NCBI GenBank assembly: GCA_963597355.1
Contig: CAVBPR010000007.1
Span: forward strand, 1-64,000
Direction of reading: 5' to 3'
Origin: UMGS1766 sp963597355
GTDB taxonomy: Bacteria > Bacillota > Clostridia > Oscillospirales > Oscillospiraceae
Length of the DNA: 64,000 nucleotides
Positions 34,136 through 43,090 of the stretch are shown here, in pieces. The stretch's first letter is position 1, and each line of letters starts with the position of its first letter. The notes below the pieces were generated by a model that did no database searches, was not told where the DNA came from, and worked only from the letters and a program-made list of their open reading frames with translations. The position numbers were made by a program, and so were the translations under genes.

Positions 34136-34170
34136 AATCGACGGCAGGGAATGAATCCTTGCCGTCGATT
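34136..34170 (-). terminator. Probable terminator of the secreted-protein operon
   Basis: AATCGACGGCAGG/CCTTGCCGTCGATT hairpin just downstream (minus sense) of the SUMF1-like gene; the T-tract is weak. Confidence 0.5.
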
Positions 34171-34213
34171 TGTTGTTGTTTCAGCGCATCGGAACGCAGT
34201 ACCAGGACTTTAT

Positions 34214-35806
34214 TTACTGCTCCGGGATCACCACAGAAAGTACTCCTGTTCCATCATAGCCTTTTCGACCGATTTGCTCCGTTGCAACAAGGAAATAGTA
34301 GGTACCAGAAGCCATTTTACGATAGGAATAACTTGTCTGCCCGGTAACAGCTTTTGCAGAAGAGAGCATAGCTCCATCCGGATGATAGCGATAGATGTAA
34401 TAAGTATCCACTCCTTCCACTGCATCCCAGGAAAGCGTCAGGCAATTTGCTTCTGTATCGAAGGACACGGCGGAGATTGTTGCTGCATCCGGAGCTGGGC
34501 CACAAGAGGCTGTCACACTGTTTTCAGCCGTCACATTATCCGCAATTTCCACATAGGAGATGGGCTGAACAATGTAGCTGTGGGTGCTGTTTGCTTCCAA
34601 ATTCTCCATAGTAACGGAGGTTCCCGTTACGGTTTCCAGCATCGCAACAAGGCCGGTATCCGTGTCATATTCGAAAATCTGATACGCCACGGCTTCTGGG
34701 ACGCTCTGCCATGAGAGGGTAATGCTGCCCGGAATAGTAGAGATTGCAGATACGACCGGTGAAGCAAGGGTTGCAAGCTCAACTTTTTGCTCCGGTTCCT
34801 GACCGTTCAGCACCTGAATGACCCGGAAGCCTACATCCTCATATCCGACAGTTGCATCACGGCCTTCCTTGCGGTGTTCCGTGCGGCAGTCGGTTCGGGC
34901 AGATGCCCATGAGCCGCCCTTCACGCCGAAGGAGGTGACACCATCGGCATCAGATCTTACCGTTGAGGTCCATTCCCAAACATTTCCCCAGAAGTCAATT
35001 GCGCCGTGAGCACCTCTTGTAATGCCCTCATACTGATCAACCGGTGTTCTTCCGTCATTCACGCCGCAATTAAATTCGGCGTCCTTCGGCATATGGCCGG
35101 CCGCCAGTTCCCACTCGCTCTCATTGGGCAGGCGGTAGGTGTTCACACCATCCTGTTCGGTAAGCCATGCGCAATAAGCCTGGGCGTCCTCATAGGAAAC
35201 ACAGTTAACCGGGTAATTTTCCTCGCCTTCCGGATAGCTGCCATCAATCCAGTTGGAAGGAGCTTCCGCACCGGTAGAAGCGAGATATTCGGCATATTCT
35301 GCATTGGTAACGGGCGTGCGTTTGACATAGATGGTTTCGCCCGCGCCCATCACAGGGATGTATTCATAATTGGATGCATTGGAAACGCTCCACTTCAGGA
35401 GTCGTGTATCAGTGAATCGCAGCATACTGCTGTTGATCCGGTTCCAGTAGGTCATATACATTTCCTGGACGATTTCTTCCATTTCGGCAACCTTTGCTGC
35501 ACCGCCGGGCTTTCCGGCTGTTTCGGCTTTCAACTCGGCCAGCTTGGCTTCCTTCCGAACAAGAACGGCATCGTAATTTGCAATTACCATCTCCCGGAGA
35601 TTCAGGTAGTTTTCCTCCGTCGGTTTTCTCTGATACAGGGAAATCAATTTCTTTGTTTCCTCGTTCAGTTCCGGCTGCTCGGTTTCGATGAAATCGCTGT
35701 TTTCAAACATATTGGAAGCGCTGGCCTCCAATGCGGTAGCGGGGAGCAGACTGATTACCATAACCATTGCCAGCAGCAGTCCCATAACCTTTTTTGAAAT
35801 TCTCAT
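34214..35806 (-). CDS. Secreted SUMF1/FGE-fold protein with fibronectin III domains
   Basis: A 530-residue exported protein. The signal peptide (VMGLLLAMVMVISLLPATALEASA) is followed by a helical spacer, an FGE-sulfatase/SUMF1 domain (about 150-335: YEYIPVMGAGETIYVKRTPV, TYRLPNESEWELAAG, GNVWEWTSTV, VKGGSWASARTDC, YEDVGFRVIQ) and two FN3 domains with SITLSWQSVPEAVAYQI and CLTLSWDAVEGVDTYYIYRY. Formylglycine-generating enzymes need a Cys pair in the GGS region; here only one Cys is found, so the catalytic role is doubtful and a binding role more likely. It lies 69 bases after the esterase, probably the same operon. Confidence 0.85.
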   Translation of the reverse strand: MRISKKVMGLLLAMVMVISLLPATALEASASNMFENSDFIETEQPELNEETKKLISLYQRKPTEENYLNLREMVIANYDAVLVRKEAKLAELKAETAGKPGGAAKVAEMEEIVQEMYMTYWNRINSSMLRFTDTRLLKWSVSNASNYEYIPVMGAGETIYVKRTPVTNAEYAEYLASTGAEAPSNWIDGSYPEGEENYPVNCVSYEDAQAYCAWLTEQDGVNTYRLPNESEWELAAGHMPKDAEFNCGVNDGRTPVDQYEGITRGAHGAIDFWGNVWEWTSTVRSDADGVTSFGVKGGSWASARTDCRTEHRKEGRDATVGYEDVGFRVIQVLNGQEPEQKVELATLASPVVSAISTIPGSITLSWQSVPEAVAYQIFEYDTDTGLVAMLETVTGTSVTMENLEANSTHSYIVQPISYVEIADNVTAENSVTASCGPAPDAATISAVSFDTEANCLTLSWDAVEGVDTYYIYRYHPDGAMLSSAKAVTGQTSYSYRKMASGTYYFLVATEQIGRKGYDGTGVLSVVIPEQ

Positions 35807-35875
35807 GTTGTTCCTCCTTTTGTTTCTGAGTTTTTGCGGATGGAATATAGCTACGCCCTTTTGAAAATTGGGCGA

Positions 35876-37003
35876 TCAGCCACCAATGAGCCAATTAATA
35901 ATGGAAATCTCGCTGTTTAAGTACACCAATGCCGGCACATCAAAATGCGTTGCTCCCTCAAACTGGGTCAACTTCGCATTTCCAACCGGAGACAGCCGGT
36001 CCACAAAATAGATGCTGCTCTTGGGATCGACAATTGTATCCGCAGAGCCGACAAAGGCCCACACGTCTGTGTTTTGAAATGCGGGCAAATCCTCACTGGT
36101 AATTCGAATGCTTCCGCTGCAGGGTGCAATTCGAACAAAAGTATCCGGATATGATTTTGCCAGCGCAAAGGTTCCGGTGCCACCCATGCTGTGTCCCGTC
36201 AAACTGATATTATTTGTATCAATTGCATAATCTGCCGCAAGCTCATCAATCAATGCAATTACAGAGCTGGCTACGTCACTCCATCCAGTTTGACTGGAAG
36301 AAAGTTGGGGAATCAGGATATAAGCAGATGGCTTGCCCAAGCTGCCGTCATGAAGCCATTTTGGAAAGCCGTCAATCTCCAGAAGCTGATCAAGGTCATT
36401 CCCTTTTCCGGTGCCCCCATGGAGATAGACGATCAGAGGCATATGCGCAGACGGATTTTCTGGCGTATACAGCCAATATCCAAGCCCCTGACCGTTGTGC
36501 TTTTCCATTGTGGCAGGTGTTTGGGAAGGAGCGGGTTCCTCCGGTATCGTGGGGACGGGTTCCGTTGCTTCCGGCTCTGTGGATTCCGGCATCGGATCAG
36601 TCGGCACAGTGGTCTGTTCTTCGGGGAGCGATACCGAGTCGGTCGGTGTAACGGACGGTGTCTCCTTCTGATCACTTTCTGATTTTTGCTCCGGAGTGCT
36701 TGCTGTGGTGGGGGACGATGACGCTGTGTTCTCTGATTCTGGAATTTCGTTCTTCAGAGAAATGGACGGAACCGTTTCTTCGTCTTGCTTTCCATCAGAA
36801 TCAGATTCCGAGATGGGTTCTGGCTCGTATACCTGTCCGGAATCCTCGGAATTGGCTTCAAGATGCATTTCTGCAGAGACGGTTGCTGGCTGTGTCTTGC
36901 TGCTTGCCTGTTTCATTCCTTTGCTGACCACAGCAACAGAAACGATCACAACAAGCAGTGCGACCGCACCGACAACTGCAAGAATAAGGGATTTTCTCTT
37001 CAT
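35876..37003 (-). CDS. Membrane-anchored alpha/beta hydrolase (esterase-like)
   Basis: A 375-residue protein with an N-terminal membrane anchor (about 5-28), a Ser/Thr/Glu/Pro-rich spacer to about residue 165 resembling a cell-wall-spanning linker, then an alpha/beta hydrolase domain. This has the oxyanion segment VYLHGGTG, the nucleophile elbow GHSMGG and the His in GATHFDVP; the Asp is probably in GSADTIVDP. PHB-depolymerase/feruloyl-esterase relatives are the nearest match; the substrate is unknown. It is divergent from the two-component system at 37208. Confidence 0.87.
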   Translation of the reverse strand: MKRKSLILAVVGAVALLVVIVSVAVVSKGMKQASSKTQPATVSAEMHLEANSEDSGQVYEPEPISESDSDGKQDEETVPSISLKNEIPESENTASSSPTTASTPEQKSESDQKETPSVTPTDSVSLPEEQTTVPTDPMPESTEPEATEPVPTIPEEPAPSQTPATMEKHNGQGLGYWLYTPENPSAHMPLIVYLHGGTGKGNDLDQLLEIDGFPKWLHDGSLGKPSAYILIPQLSSSQTGWSDVASSVIALIDELAADYAIDTNNISLTGHSMGGTGTFALAKSYPDTFVRIAPCSGSIRITSEDLPAFQNTDVWAFVGSADTIVDPKSSIYFVDRLSPVGNAKLTQFEGATHFDVPALVYLNSEISIINWLIGG

Positions 37004-37207
37004 ATACAGTGCTTTCCTTTCTACCTAACATTTTCTCCGCCGGGAACGGCAGAGATTACAAACACTGCTATTATTGTATATCCCTCCCCCTTTATGAAAT
37101 CGGGTATGCGTATTCTGTCCGTTCGAGTGCGTAATTGGTATCGCAGGGGGCTTGCATTATGGGATATAATAACAACGGTGTTTTGTGCACAGGGAGAGGG
37201 GATAGAA

Positions 37208-37915
37208 ATGCGCATTGCAATCATTGAAGATGAACAGCCGTTTGCAGAGGAACTGGTTGCGTACATAACACGGTTCAGCCAGGAACATCCGGTGGCGATG
37301 CAGTGCCAGTATTTCAAATCAAGCGTCACCTTTCTTTCTTCCTATCAGCCGGTGTGGGATTTGCTGTTGCTGGACATTGAAATGCCCAACATGGATGGCA
37401 TGACGCTTGCGCATAAGATCAGAGAGATCGACCAGAATGTTCTGCTGATTTTCATTACAAAAGTGGCGAAATATGCGATGGCGGGATATGGAGTTGCCGC
37501 TCTGGACTATGTTCTGAAGCCGGTCAACTACCATGCTTTTTCTATGAAGCTGAGAAGGGCTTTGAGCCTGCTGGAAGCAAAGCAGAAAAACCATATCGTC
37601 ATACAGGGAAACGGATTTGTCCGGAAGATCCCGGTGGAAACGATCCGGTATATCGATGTGCTTGGACATACAATTTCGTATCACACGCCGCAGGGGATCA
37701 TCTCATCCACCGGGGCCAAAAGCATCCGGGAGTTGGAACGGGAGCTGCAACCCGACGGTTTCTGCAAATGCAATCAATGCTACCTTGTGAATCTGCAATA
37801 TGTACAGTCGGTGGAAAAGGATATGGTTGTGCTGACAGGCGGCGAATGCTTGGGCATCAGCCGCAACCGGAAAAAACCGTTTATGCAGGCGCTGCTTGAT
37901 TTTTGGGGGAGGTGA
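37208..37915 (+). CDS. LytTR family response regulator
   Basis: A 235-residue regulator. The receiver domain (1-120) has the acidic pair EDE at 7-9, the phospho-acceptor Asp56 (LLLLDIEMP) and Lys in DYVLKPV. A LytTR DNA-binding domain follows (about 130-233: VETIRYIDVLGHTISYHT, FCKCNQCYLVNLQYVQSVEKD). It is of the AgrA/VirR type. ATG 37208 follows a GGAGAGGGG site; the open frame before it is non-coding. It is 4 bases ahead of its histidine kinase. Confidence 0.94.
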   Translation: MRIAIIEDEQPFAEELVAYITRFSQEHPVAMQCQYFKSSVTFLSSYQPVWDLLLLDIEMPNMDGMTLAHKIREIDQNVLLIFITKVAKYAMAGYGVAALDYVLKPVNYHAFSMKLRRALSLLEAKQKNHIVIQGNGFVRKIPVETIRYIDVLGHTISYHTPQGIISSTGAKSIRELERELQPDGFCKCNQCYLVNLQYVQSVEKDMVVLTGGECLGISRNRKKPFMQALLDFWGR

Positions 37916-37919
37916 GCGA

Positions 37920-39278
37920 ATGGGCTATGATGTTTCTCAAATCCTGACACCCGGCGCAGTTCAGTGCGGTTTGGTGACAGGTTTTCTGTATATGCTTCCG
38001 TTGCAGAAACGGGAGCATTTTCCGCAACGTTTCTTTTTCGCCGCCATTGGTTCTCTCTTGGCAGCGCCACTGCTAAAACTATACCAGTCCTGCACGGCAG
38101 GACTGTTTCTCGGGAGGGATGCTTTCTCTGCCCTGCCGGGGATTCTAATTGGAACCGGAGGAGACCTTTTATGGAACGTATGGATCCTCTTTCTGATGGT
38201 GTTTTTTTGCTGTAAGCTGAAATGGCATAAAGCCCTCTATTGCGCGGTCTGCGCCTATTTGACGCAGGACATTGCCTATACTGCTTTCGTTATTCTGATG
38301 CCCAATGCAGCAAACCGGGGGACGCACCCGGTTCAATGGAACACATTCTGGCTGGAGCTGCTGATTATGCTGCTGGTCTATGGCTTCTTTTTTATCTGTT
38401 TCGCAAGAAAACTGCCGGAGAATGGAGATTATCGTTTTCAGTGCAGTCGGTCGCTCCCTGCCATGCTTTCTCTTATATTCGTTGGTCGTATTCTCGGAAC
38501 CTATGCGAAATGGGGATTTGATACGCAAAGCAACAATACTTTTGTTTTCCTGCTGATCTATGATGCGTTGCTTTCTACTACGCTTCTGGTCACACAGCTG
38601 TTGCAGAGGCGAGAAGAAAGCTTCCGCACCGCCGCCGCACTGGAAGCTCAACTGCGCCGGATGCAGAAGCAGCAATATGAAACCTTCCGTTCCAATCTGG
38701 ATGCGATCAATCATAAGTGTCATGATTTGAAACATCTGGTGGCGGCACTCCGGAGCGAAGGGGACAGCGAGCGAAAAAAAGAACTGCTCCGGGAATTGGA
38801 GCAGGATGTTATGATTTATGACGCGCAGATGGATACGGGAAACGATGGTTTGGATGCGCTTTTGTCCGACGCATGGATGAATTGCTATCACAAAAATGTG
38901 CAGTGGACCTGCATGGCAGATGGACAGGCCGTGGGCTTTCTTGATCCGATTGATCTCTATACCATGCTGGGAAATGCGCTGGATAACGCCATAGAAAGCG
39001 CTGCGCAGGTGAGCGATCCGCAAAAGAGATTCCTCAGCGTGAATATCTGGCGAAAGCAGCGGATGGCCTTCCTGAAAATTGAGAACTACTGTGAAACTCT
39101 TCCTGTGCTTCAAAATGGACTGCCGGTCACCACAAAAAGCAATCCTTCCGAGCATGGCTACGGGATGCGCAGCATTCAGTCCGTGGTCCATCGTCACGAC
39201 GGTGAGCTTAAAATCTCTACCGTTGACCATGTTTTCACGCTTTCCATCATTCTGCCAATTCCAATGGATTTTAACTGA
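37920..39278 (+). CDS. GHKL-type sensor histidine kinase (AgrC-like)
   Basis: A 452-residue membrane sensor with six or seven N-terminal helices (to about 230), then a dimerisation helix with the phospho-accepting His268 (INHKCHDLKHL) and a GHKL ATPase domain with the N-box MLGNALDNAIESA and G-box HGYGMRSIQSVV. This is the AgrC/BlpH layout that usually senses peptides. ATG 37920 has GGAGGTG. No agrB or agrD-like gene was found nearby, so the ligand is unknown. Confidence 0.93.
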   Translation: MGYDVSQILTPGAVQCGLVTGFLYMLPLQKREHFPQRFFFAAIGSLLAAPLLKLYQSCTAGLFLGRDAFSALPGILIGTGGDLLWNVWILFLMVFFCCKLKWHKALYCAVCAYLTQDIAYTAFVILMPNAANRGTHPVQWNTFWLELLIMLLVYGFFFICFARKLPENGDYRFQCSRSLPAMLSLIFVGRILGTYAKWGFDTQSNNTFVFLLIYDALLSTTLLVTQLLQRREESFRTAAALEAQLRRMQKQQYETFRSNLDAINHKCHDLKHLVAALRSEGDSERKKELLRELEQDVMIYDAQMDTGNDGLDALLSDAWMNCYHKNVQWTCMADGQAVGFLDPIDLYTMLGNALDNAIESAAQVSDPQKRFLSVNIWRKQRMAFLKIENYCETLPVLQNGLPVTTKSNPSEHGYGMRSIQSVVHRHDGELKISTVDHVFTLSIILPIPMDFN

Positions 39279-39321
39279 AGTGCTTGAATAATCTAAAACA
39301 GAAGATGGAATAAAAACAGCA

Positions 39322-39360
39322 AGAACCCCAGCCCGAAAATTTTCGGGCTGGGGTTCTGTT
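39322..39360. terminator. Bidirectional terminator between kinase gene and leuA
   Basis: A perfect 18-bp inverted repeat centred on AAAATTTT at the GC-rich stem AGAACCCCAGCCCG; convergent genes flank it. Confidence 0.75.
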
Positions 39361-39368
39361 TGCATGTA

Positions 39369-41060
39369 TTACTTTGCCTTCTTCATCCGCTGATAACGGT
39401 TGATGGCGCAGAGAATGCCCCGCAGAGGCGCAAGGTTAATATTGTGGCTGATGCCAACGCCGAAAATGTCCTTCCCGGTTTCGTCGTCCCGCAGCTGAAT
39501 GTAGGCAACGGCTACGGAATCAGAGCCGTTGGTGATTGCGTGGGACTTGTAATCGACAAACGTCAGTCGGTCCATTTTTTGACCGTGAATGGCATTGAAG
39601 AATGCATCGATGGGGCCGTTGCCTTCGCCATTGACGGAGAAAGTGGTGTCCTGATGACGGATTGTGCCGAAGAAGGTAACCTGGCTGTGGCCGTTTACGG
39701 TTTCCTCGTGGAATGCATGTTTCACCAGCTGATACGGACCGTCTACCTTCAGGTATTCCTTTTCGAACAGCTCCATAATGTGGTCGGCCTTCAGCTCCTT
39801 GCCGACGCGGTCGCTTTCTTCCTGCACCACAGCACCGAATTCTCCGTGCATTGCCTTCGGCATGTCAAAGCCAAACTTGTGGTTCATAATGAAGGCGGCG
39901 CCGCCCTTGCCGGACTGGGAATTGATGCGCACCGGTTCGTATTCCCGGCCCAGATCGGCAGGGTTGATGGGGAGGTAGGGAACCATCCATTTGTCAGTTC
40001 CGGTTTCCCGCATGTAGTTAAAGCCCTTGTTAATTGCATCCTGATGGCTGCCGGAAAAAGCGGTGAATACCAGGTCACCGGCATAGGGCTGGCGCTCCGG
40101 AACCCGCATCTTGGTGCAGCGCTCATACATTTCACGGATGCGGTCCATATGGCTGAAGTCCAGCTCCGGATCAATTCCCTGAACATACATATTCATTGCA
40201 ACGGTGATCATGTCAACATTGCCTGTGCGCTCGCCATTGCCGAACAGGCAAGCCTCTACCCGCTCTGCACCGGCCAGCAGACCGGCCTCAGTGGTTGCAA
40301 CACCGCAGCCCCGGTCGTTGTGGGGATGCAGGGAGATGATTGCCCGCTCCCGACCGGGCAGTTTGCGGATGAAGTATTCCAGCTCGTCTGCAAACTGATT
40401 TGGCATGCAGTTTTCCACCGTGGTGGGCAGGTTCAGGATTACCTTGTGCTCCTCGTCTGCGTGGAGGTGATCCAGCACAGCGGCGCAGATCTCTGCAGCA
40501 GCATCCATTTCCGTGCCCATGAAGGATTCGGGAGAATACTCAAACCGCAAATCCATGCCAGCGGCAATTACCGGCTGAGCCATTTCATAGATAAGGTCAG
40601 CGGCGTCGGTGGCAATCTGCTTTACACCGGCTACATCCGTGCGGAAAACGACTTCGCGCTGAAGGGTGGAAGTGGAGTTGTAGAAGTGGAAAATGACGTG
40701 CTTGGCGCCCTGAATGGCCTCGAAGGTCTTTTTGATCAGGTGCTCGCGGGCCTGCACCAGCACCTGAATGGTCACATCGTCTGGAATGTGGCCGCCTTCA
40801 ATCAGTTCGCGGCAGATTTCAAAATCGGTATCGGAGGCGGAGGGGAAACCAATTTCAATTTCCTTTACCCCAATTTCGTCTACCAGCACATGGAACATCT
40901 CCAGCTTTTCATCCATGTTCATCGGGTCAATCAGCGCCTGATTGCCGTCTCTCAGGTCGACGGAGCACCACACGGGTGCCTTTGTGATGATCTTATCCGG
41001 CCAGGTGCGGTTTTCAATGGGCTGAGGCTGGAAGGGAATGTACTTTTCGTAACCTTTCAT
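39369..41060 (-). CDS. leuA: 2-isopropylmalate synthase (long/yeast-type)
   Basis: A 563-residue enzyme of leucine synthesis that condenses 2-oxoisovalerate with acetyl-CoA. The HMGL TIM barrel has WCSVDLRDGNQALIDPM, GFPSASDTDFEICR, HPHNDRGCGVA and the GNGERTGNVD segment. A C-terminal LeuA dimer/regulatory domain for feedback inhibition follows. Its length and the N-terminal start (MKGYEKYIPFQPQPIENRTW) fit the type 2 group. ATG 41060 has AAAAGGAG; the open frame upstream runs through the T-box leader. Expression is controlled by that leader. No leuBCD genes follow. Confidence 0.96.
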   Translation of the reverse strand: MKGYEKYIPFQPQPIENRTWPDKIITKAPVWCSVDLRDGNQALIDPMNMDEKLEMFHVLVDEIGVKEIEIGFPSASDTDFEICRELIEGGHIPDDVTIQVLVQAREHLIKKTFEAIQGAKHVIFHFYNSTSTLQREVVFRTDVAGVKQIATDAADLIYEMAQPVIAAGMDLRFEYSPESFMGTEMDAAAEICAAVLDHLHADEEHKVILNLPTTVENCMPNQFADELEYFIRKLPGRERAIISLHPHNDRGCGVATTEAGLLAGAERVEACLFGNGERTGNVDMITVAMNMYVQGIDPELDFSHMDRIREMYERCTKMRVPERQPYAGDLVFTAFSGSHQDAINKGFNYMRETGTDKWMVPYLPINPADLGREYEPVRINSQSGKGGAAFIMNHKFGFDMPKAMHGEFGAVVQEESDRVGKELKADHIMELFEKEYLKVDGPYQLVKHAFHEETVNGHSQVTFFGTIRHQDTTFSVNGEGNGPIDAFFNAIHGQKMDRLTFVDYKSHAITNGSDSVAVAYIQLRDDETGKDIFGVGISHNINLAPLRGILCAINRYQRMKKAK

Positions 41061-41123
41061 GGGTTGTTCTCCTTTTACTATTTCGTGTAGATGATTCAAA
41101 ATCTGGTTTTCTGTCAAAGGGCA

Positions 41124-41417
41124 CAAAAAAACACCTCTGACGATCTGCGATGTCAGGGGCGTAGAGTATTCACGCGATACCACCCTGGTTCGGCCACTGG
41201 TTACCCAATGACCCTCGTCAGCCTCCAACAAGGCCGGGACAGATAACGGCGTCAGCCGGACAACCTTAGTAAGGGGAAACCTGTTCAGGCGGTCGACTCC
41301 GGAAACAGTTATACGCTTTGCATCTCTTGCTGTCTTGCAGCGAACGGCAGCTCTCTGAAAAGGGAATTGCAAAACCTTTTTTTCCATCATTGTCTTTCGG
41401 GGAAGGAATTCAATTCT
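41124..41417 (-). promoter_or_regulatory. Leucine T-box riboswitch with terminator
   Basis: The minus-strand leader holds an AGAGAG box, the T-box core AGGGTGGTATCGCG (41186-41173) and a terminator GCCCCTGAC/GTCAGAGGTG followed by seven Ts. Pairing GGAAA with TTTCC and GTTTTGCA with TGCAAAGC places the specifier codon at CTG (41308-41306), a Leu codon. Uncharged tRNA-Leu would favour the antiterminator and leuA transcription. Confidence 0.88.
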
Positions 41418-41423
41418 AGTGCT

Positions 41424-41452
41424 ATTTTACGCATTCCGTTTCCTTTTGTCAA
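41424..41452 (-). promoter_or_regulatory. Promoter of leuA
   Basis: TTGACA (41452-41447), 17 bases, TAAAAT (41429-41424), directly upstream of the T-box. Confidence 0.8.
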
Positions 41453-41559
41453 GGAATTTCCATGGCGTGTAGTTTGTTTGCCGGTCAGCGGGGAAGAAAG
41501 GCAGACGGTGCAGATAAAACCGGGGGAGCATAATCGAAACAATCGGGAAAGGAAAAAGC

Positions 41560-41587
41560 TTGTACTCAGAAAAAGCTGTGTTAAAAT
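41560..41587 (+). promoter_or_regulatory. Promoter of the MATE gene
   Basis: TTGTAC (41560-41565), 16 bases, TAAAAT (41582-41587). Confidence 0.55.
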
Positions 41588-41620
41588 AAATACTGTCAAT
41601 TATAATTAGGGGAGAAAAAT

Positions 41621-42955
41621 ATGGAAAAAACAATGACAGAGGGTAAAGAGTGGAAATTGATTCTGCTGTTTACCTTGCCTTTGATGGCAGGAAACCTGCT
41701 GCAGCAGCTTTACAATACGGTGGACGGAATCATTGTAGGAAATTTTGTCAGCGAGGATGCGCTGGCAGCCGTGGGAACCTGTTCGCCTTTGACCATGCTG
41801 TTTATCGCCATTGCAGTTGGTATGTCCAATGGTGCAGCGGTGGTGATTTCCCAATTGTTTGGGGCACGCAGGATAGAGGAGATGAAACGCAGTATTGCCA
41901 CGTCGCTGATTCTGCTGTTCTGGATGGGTGTGGCGTTCTCTGTTTTGGGCTGCGTATTGGCGAAATGGATGCTGAATACCGTGTTGGGGGTTCAGGATTA
42001 CCTGCTGGCGGATGCGGTGCTGTATTTTCGCATATATGCCATCGGTTTGTTATTCCAATTTGTATATAACATTGTTGCGGCGGTGCTGCGTTCTTTGGGA
42101 GACAGTCGGGCAACCCTTTATTTTTTGCTGATTTCTTCTGTGTGCAATGTGGTGCTGGATCTGGTGGCAGTGCTGGTGCTGCACTGGGGGGTTATGGGTG
42201 CTGCGCTCGCCACGGTGGTGTCTCAGCTTGTGTCTGCTGTGGCCAGCATTTACTACCTGTTCCAGCGTTATCCTGATTTGCGTTTTGCCAAGGGAGAGTT
42301 CCGTTTTGATGGAGAAAAGGGCGTCCTGATCATGAAAATGGGCGTTCCGTCCACGCTGCAGCAGTGTGTTGCGTCGCTGGGACATGTGGCAATTCAGCGG
42401 GTTATCAATGCCTTTGATATTACCGCCGGTTACACCGCCGCTATGCGGATTGAGAGCTTTATTCTGATTCCAATTCAGGGTTTCTTTATGGGAATGGCTA
42501 CATTTACCGGCCAAAACCTGGGGGCAGGAAAGCTGGATCGCATCTATCGGGCACTGCGCCACACAATGGCAATGAGTATGATCGTTGTGGCTGGCGTGAT
42601 TGCAATTATCTTCCCGCTGGCGCCCCAGCTGGTGGCGCTGTTTGGCGTGACGGGTGCATCGGCGGCGATTGCGGCCCATTATCTGCGCTTTATCGTGTTT
42701 GCGTTTGCTGTTTTCTGCATTTATTTCTGCGTCAATGGCGTTTTGCAGGGAGCGGGTGACGTTGGCTTCTGCGCCTTCAACACGTTTTCCGGACTTGCCA
42801 TGAAAGTCATTTTCGTTTATATTGCCGCGTTTCTTACGCCGATTGGCATGCGGGCCATCTGGTGGGGCAGTCTGGCAAGCTGGGTGTACAGCCTTACGCT
42901 GGCGGTGCTGCGCTATCGCTTTGGCCCATGGCGAAACAAGTGCATTGTAAAGTAA
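41621..42955 (+). CDS. MATE family efflux transporter
   Basis: A 444-residue membrane protein with 12 predicted helices in two homologous halves. PLMAGNLLQQLYNTVDGIIVGNFVS and the second-half GYTAAMRIESFILIPIQGF are typical of NorM/DinF-type MATE exporters, which expel organic cations in exchange for Na+ or H+. The substrate and coupling ion are not readable from sequence. The RBS is GGGGAG. It is probably monocistronic. Confidence 0.93.
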   Translation: MEKTMTEGKEWKLILLFTLPLMAGNLLQQLYNTVDGIIVGNFVSEDALAAVGTCSPLTMLFIAIAVGMSNGAAVVISQLFGARRIEEMKRSIATSLILLFWMGVAFSVLGCVLAKWMLNTVLGVQDYLLADAVLYFRIYAIGLLFQFVYNIVAAVLRSLGDSRATLYFLLISSVCNVVLDLVAVLVLHWGVMGAALATVVSQLVSAVASIYYLFQRYPDLRFAKGEFRFDGEKGVLIMKMGVPSTLQQCVASLGHVAIQRVINAFDITAGYTAAMRIESFILIPIQGFFMGMATFTGQNLGAGKLDRIYRALRHTMAMSMIVVAGVIAIIFPLAPQLVALFGVTGASAAIAAHYLRFIVFAFAVFCIYFCVNGVLQGAGDVGFCAFNTFSGLAMKVIFVYIAAFLTPIGMRAIWWGSLASWVYSLTLAVLRYRFGPWRNKCIVK

Positions 42956-43015
42956 ACGGAATTGTTGGTTTTGCACAGAAGTGCTCAAATCAGAGGATTA
43001 TTTCCCTGAAATGCT

Positions 43016-43043
43016 TTGCATCGTTATGGCGATGTGTTAAAAT
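43016..43043 (+). promoter_or_regulatory. Promoter overlapping a terminator hairpin
   Basis: TTGCAT (43016-43021), 16 bases, TAAAAT (43038-43043). The -10 box overlaps the first bases of the following hairpin, so the transcript would begin inside its left arm. Confidence 0.55.
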
Positions 43044-43080
43044 AACTCCATCCCGATTCGGGATGGAGTTATTTCTTTCT
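43039..43080 (+). terminator. Terminator of the MATE gene
   Basis: AAATAACTCCATCCCGA pairs with TCGGGATGGAGTTATTT (43040-43074), followed by a T-rich tail. Confidence 0.7.
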
Positions 43081-43090
43081 TGGAGGGTTT

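Noticed and set aside
34214..35806. Annotation as a formylglycine-generating enzyme
   Set aside because: The required Cys pair is not seen and no sulfatase is nearby.
39360..41090. A 576-codon open frame on the plus strand opposite leuA
   Set aside because: leuA is unmistakable on the other strand, with a T-box and promoter; the antisense frame has no recognisable domain.
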